A stretch of 64,000 nucleotides of DNA from Ligula intestinalis (taxonomy: Eukaryota > Platyhelminthes > Cestoda > Diphyllobothriidea > Diphyllobothriidae): the NCBI GenBank assembly GCA_036362985.1, contig JAYGXS010000004.1, positions 48,742,549 through 48,806,548 on the forward strand, read 5' to 3'. Position numbers and translations under genes: made by a program. Position 1 is the stretch's first letter. Every line of letters begins with the position of its first letter. The notes below the pieces were generated by a model. That model worked only from the letters and a program-made list of their open reading frames with translations. It made no database searches and had not been told where the DNA came from. Below, in pieces: positions 55,101-61,100 of the stretch.

Positions 55101-58100
55101 ACGTGTTGCAGTGTCTGTTATTGTTGTTAGGTAACATCCCACCTTAGGCGACCGATCAGCTAGGCCAGGGGTCGGCAACCGTTATAACTCAGAGAGCCAA
55201 AAAAGCAAATATTTGGAAATATATTTCAGAAAGAGCCATATAGTATTATAAGGTAGAGAAAACACTTTTCCCAAAGTGCTCTTTCTAGATAATTATACTT
55301 CTTGGAATGCCGATTTTCCAATTCAGCCATATAGTATATTCTAAAATGCAATTGCAGTATAGTCCGGTTAATGTGGACAACCGCTTGATGTGGACAGTTG
55401 GCCAGGAACGGAATTTCTCCATAGTAAAATCCTCCGGTTAATCTGGACAGCCACCGCTTAATGTGGACAGCACCAAGCTGTCAACCTCCCTATGGTGGAT
55501 CCATCTCTTCTCCTCTCCATCTGTTTTTTTATGACAGAGCAGCCCCTCTTGACTATGCTGCTCCGACTCCTCCTCCTCGCCACCGGGATTTAGGTCCACC
55601 CGGCGGAGTTCCGGATCCACCAAGGGCTACTTGCCTGCCTGCCTGCCGGTCGGTCGACACACAGATTTTGTCAAAAATCCAGTCCAAATCGCCCGCGGCG
55701 GGTAATTCCCGCGTCCTGTTCTGAAAGTTTTGCTTCAGATGAACAGTACAAAAAGCTTTTCTGTTGGCTCACAACGTTGTGAAGAAGATTGACGTTCTTC
55801 AGGCCATGGAGATGTTGAGCACTTCGTGGAAAAAGGTGAAGTCGGAGACAATCGTAAATTGCTGGAGTAAAGGGGGCTTCGTCACCACTGAAGAGGAAGT
55901 TGCAGAGAATGAAGTCGCGATTCCGACCCCAGAAGACGTGACAGAGGACAGGATCGAGAGTTTTCTAGAGTGGGTTTCAATCGACGACGATGCCGAAGTC
56001 GCCGAGGAGGCAACACTGGAGGAGGTGACAAGCGAACTCGCCGAAGCAGTTGCAGATGCCAAGAAGGTACCAGACGAGCAGGAAGGAGAGTCTGAAGAGG
56101 AAGACGAAGAAGTCGAGCCCCCAGTCTCATCAAGAGAAATGAGGGCGGCATTGGCCGTACTCGAAACGGGGCATCCACAACAAGGTTTTGATGTGGAGAA
56201 TTTGGACACTGTGATAAAGAACTTTAGGGGAGCTTTAAGAGAAAAGTTTCCACCAAAGCAATCAAAACTGAGCATGTTCTTTCAATAAAACTTCATTCAG
56301 ATGCAAAATTCTGTTTTTTTATGCGTACAAACGACTGGTTCGGGGTCAGTTCGCTTAATGTGGAAAACCGGTTAATATGGACAGTTGGCCTGGAACGGAG
56401 ATGTCCACATTAACCGAACTCCACTGTATATGAAATGCTAGTATAATAAGCCTCTTAATTTATTCTTTTAAATAATGTTATTATAATACTCACTAGCGAA
56501 AAAGCCCGGCTTCGCTTTAAGGCCTCCCTGCCCATCCCCCCCCCAAGGGCAACAGGCGGTAAAACAGCTGCCTTCTGCCAAGAAGTGAGTCAACAGTAAT
56601 GCGTCTGCTCGCCCCACCTTTTAGGCGTTTCATTGCATAATCCAGGTTGGTACAATTACACTGACACACTCGCGTTCAAGCCCTAGCGGCCTGTTTACAC
56701 CACCCCCACCCTCTCCTTCCCCGACGTGCACACAACCTTGGGGCTGAACCCGCTCCCGGCCGCTGCCGTAAACGCGCTGAACGTAAAGCACTTGACCTGA
56801 ATTCGCTAAACCCCCCTCCTCCTATACTCCCCCCCCCAGGGCAGCAGGCGGTAAAACAGCTGATACGAAGCGTAGGATAGACAGCTCGCAAAAGCGTTTT
56901 GTATGCATTTAGGGATACCGGATTTCTATCTGCTCTGTACTTTCTGAACAATCTCCCCTTTTTATTCATCTATTTTTTCAGCGCTTGAGGCAGCCACTGA
57001 GGTTTGTTGTTTAGCTTCTTCCGTGTAATCAGACAGTGGTTTCTCAGGAGAGTATGCAATAGCTCACTGAACCATCCCCAATCATCAGCTATATTGCCGG
57101 AAAAAAACAATTTCCAATTTATGTTGTTTATTTCGGCCCTCATTTGATCAAAGTCACCACGCCAAATATTCCTCCTAACCTTGGTGGGTTGCTCGGGTAC
57201 TGAAAATATAGAATAGCCCCAATTAAGTACGATGTGATCACTTTTACCTGGCGGAGGTAGAGCTTGCACCTCGTCGATGCTGTCCAGCGATTTCGTAAGT
57301 ACCAGGTCTAGGCAGTTTGATTGCTGCCTCTCACGCACCCTGGTGGGAAATAGAACGTGTTGACTGAGAGATGCATTAAGTGTCAGAGCTAGTAAACGCC
57401 AGTCGAATGCTTGCCCTGGACCTCGTGCGTATGTTTAACCCCAATCGATAAGCGGGGCATTGAAGTCTCCCATAATCAAGCCGTCGGGCCGAGCAGCTAA
57501 TCTCGCTAACTCTTCTAATAGACCAGTGTCAGCCTCGTGATCATGTCTAGGCGGACGGTACACGGTCAGAACTTCCAGGCTGGGTGATTCCGGTACCTTT
57601 ATAGTAAGCCAGATGGCCTCGGTACTGCAATGAAACCGCTCTTTTTTTCCGAGACTAGCAGTCCATGTTTGACGTAAGTTATAATTCCTCCTCCTTGGCG
57701 CCCTCTTCTATCTCTCCGGAACAGATTAAAGCCAGGTAGTGCCACTTCGCGGTCATCCACGTTTTCAGACAGCCAGGTTTCTGTCAGAGAGATAATGTCG
57801 GGAGAAAGGTCATATGTCTGCACTATCAGTTCATCTAACTTGGACAACAGACTTTGTGCGTTGGTGTAGATGATTTTAAGTGACATATTTTTGGCGAATT
57901 TTGTCTCGGTTGAATTTGAACTTCGCTTGACTGCGACTGTGAAAGCCACGCTCAGGCCATTGTTCGAAGCATTATGTGGTAGATAACAGCTTAGGAAGAT
58001 CAGAATTTCACAGCTGCCACACCTACCACCCCAGTCCTCGGATCGAGCATTGGAACTGTAGACGCTTCAGTGATGGACAAGTCGGCATCATCAACTATTG

Positions 58101-61100
58101 GCTGCTATGTAGCTTCGCATTTTGCATGTTGTCGATCGGCAGTGGAAGAAGGATTTCCAGGAGCAGGGTTTGATTTGCGGATTTGTACACAGATGTCAAA
58201 CCATAGTGGTTCTAGTCCCTTTCACAAGGCTGAAAAATGGAACAGTTGGTCTCATTGTTTGCGCCCTTTCTCGGAGTACTGTGATGTTGTTGTTGGTGTT
58301 GTTGCTGTTGTTATAACGCGACCCGTGAATGTGCATATTGGCAGGGAGGATTCACGGAAAGGAGTTGGTCGGTAGTGTTTCACTAGTTTCTGTGCCATTC
58401 TTTACTGCGGTTTTCCATGCTTGTTGGTCCTGGACGAGCATCTTTCATCGTGCCTGGTGGTTTGCCATACGTCTTGGTAAGGACTTTAAGGTGTTCTCAT
58501 AGCGTTTTTTCTGCCCTCCTCTTGAAAACCAGGACCTGAAATGGCAACACTGTAAAATTGTCACTTCTGCAGACACCTAACAGCCATTATAAAGACGTGG
58601 CTGCTCGATCGCAACTGAATATACATTAAAAGTACAAGGTTACCGAGCATGCCAGTTGCTGGGCAGGGTTGTTTATCTTGAGTCTCAAATATGCTTGCGA
58701 CAGCATGCCAACGACTGATGTTAAACAGCTGCAAGCCTGCTCGGACTTGTTGATTCCAAATTGCTTCTTATGATGATCTTCCTGCAGTCTTGTGAAGAAC
58801 ATGGGACTGTGGAAGATGGGCACAGGTAAGGAGACCTGTCCTACCTTTGTTGAGACCTAGATCCGTTTTTCATGGTGCCTTTGTGGCAGCTGCCCCAATG
58901 TCCTCACTATGCCCGCCAGGTTTGACCTAGTGGCTACTCTAGTGTCTCCTTTTTTCCCCTGCGTCACATCGGCCGTGACAAGCTCGCTAATTTACGGACT
59001 CTCCAACCAAGCACGGCCGCCCCAGACTTGACCTCAGCATAGTCAATGCAACATGTCCAGGCAGCGCGCATTGGCCAACTTGCCTTCTCACCCTGACTGG
59101 CCCTTTGACCTGCCCAGTCAGACACCCCACACGCACTCCGGCATTCTGACACGAACAATGGCAGACGCTTGCACAACACACCCCTGCTGACAGGCTCCCA
59201 GACGGACGCTTTTATCTCTCGCTAGCAAACAGTCTATTCACGGTGACATGTTTTGTGTACGAATAAATTAGTCCTAACATTTGACTGCCTTCTCCTATCA
59301 GACGGAATACTCATAATGTAGTGGATATAGTAGATCGCACATCCTTGACCGCTACACTTTTCATTACGCAGTTGCCTGACCGTCAACCTAAGGCCTTCGG
59401 ACCATTAAAGTTTCATCTTGATTTCCTAGCGTCCTGATTATCTTTCGGTGTCGGAGGACTTTGTGAGGTCACTGAAGATTGTATAGCGGCTGCTACTTGT
59501 TTTTGAACACCGGAAAAGGTTGGTCCACTGTTTTCGGAGTTTTGTGAAACAAATTGTTCTGCCAGTTACGCTATACGGTAAGTAGAGAACGGGATTTGAA
59601 GGTTTCCTATCTCTCCGTCAAGATTGCTGACCCTGGTAGAGATAACCAGCGGCCATTTTTGTACACTCAAGAGCAGTGACGATGAAGCAGGTATTGTGAC
59701 TGACCTCTAGCCCTTATTTTTACAGCCTTTTCTTGCCAAAAAATATTTAGGGCGACCAGTTTGCTCTAGTGAACTCTCCTGTCTTCCATAGATTCACGCC
59801 GCTGAGATGACTTCCAGTGCCTCCTACGCCGCTGGATACACTCTTCGCTTCCCACGCGTTGCCGCTATTCGCGAGGATAAGGGCTGGGAGGACTGTGCCA
59901 CTATTGACGAAATAGAAAATCTCAACAACCGAACTGGCGTAAGTCGGCGTCTGATTGTCCCGAACTTTGTTTCTTGCTCATGTGTCTGTGTCTGTGTGTA
60001 GCAATTCTCAAATAGAAGCCTTGGGAGCCTAATTAATGTTACCCCTCCCTCCAATCTCGACAGAGGCCGCAGGCGTCTTAGTTTAACCTGTAGCGTCTAA
60101 GTAATTGTTGCACCTTGATCACTACAATCATCGGGTCGAATCCTAGGTGGGAGATAAAAGACAGAAGTCATCAGCTTGAAGGCTTTATTGTGTACAGAAC
60201 CCTTCATTGCTGTCTCAGGCCGCTGACCAAGCCAGGGCTGGTGTTGACTGCCTCCAGTTGTGCCCGAGAGTGTGTCTGTTACGTTGTGTGGAGTGATTAC
60301 AAATGCTTTTACATGCCTGTGAAGCGGGTTTAAGTTCTTTGCCATTGGTGTACTGCAATTGCTCGAAGGGGGTGTTGAGTATTGAGGCTCATGCTGCGTC
60401 GGTTGAAGGGGCGCGTTGAAATGCCCCTTAAGCAGGCGTGCTTATTTGGATGTGCGTGGGTGTGTGCGCGACTGAATAAGCTGAGGTCAACTGGGGGGGA
60501 GGGGAGGTGCGGCGGAACGCCGAAGGACAGGGGACGCTGACGCCGCTGTTATCGGTTGGCTAGACGCAGCTGCGAGGTCAAGCCTCAGGCAACGGGGAAT
60601 GTAGCGAAACAGTTGCTTGGGCCGACGCCTTACTTTGAAGGAACGAGTATTGTCAACGCAGGAGACAGAATATGTGGATGTCCGCCAAAAACTTCGACTG
60701 CTAACCAAAGGGAACAGTTTGTAGCCCAAGTGAACTGCAAGTGGGAACTCAAAACTCAGTCTTCGAATAATGCTTTTCTAACATCTGTTGGCTAAAGCAC
60801 TCGACCGTTAACTCTTCAACCTACGTGATTCGGAACTTCAGTATACTGGAATTGGGTATGTGCAGCCGACGACGGCCAGTAAGCCAGAAATACGCGTATT
60901 CTGCACTCCCTAACGTTTGCCGATAATACATTGGTTACTTCACTTACTGTTTGCCTTCAGCACCTTTTGGGGTGTTTCTATTCTGCGCCTCAACTGAGTG
61001 ACCACAAAGATTAGAGTACGAGCTGGTGGATTAGTTCGTGCGTGACTGGATCTGCCAAACGGCTCGTGCAGTGCAGCTCCTGACATTTGGCAATTATTGT

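Larger units (their letters stand above)
55355..56426 (+). mobile_element. Shortened Tigger/pogo-like DNA transposon, copy 2, with nested insert
   Basis: The left end is CAGTATAGTCCGGTTAATG and the right end is the complement of CAGTGGAGTTCGGTTAATG. TA-rich sequence follows the right end, fitting the TA targets of this superfamily. Subtracting the 161-bp nested insert leaves about 911 bp, close to the 920 bp of copy 1. It has the same internal deletion as copy 1, so both come from one short master. Same direction as LIG4. Confidence 0.88.
54270..59791 (+). other. LIG4: LIG4 intron 7, transposon-rich
   Basis: 5.5 kb between two OB-fold exons. It contains a Tigger-like copy with a nested insert, the endonuclease part of a CR1-type element on the minus strand and an LTR-like repeat. 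The rest (54270-55350 and 57960-58870) shows nothing firm beyond a TTG-rich simple repeat near 58285-58313. Confidence 0.85.
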
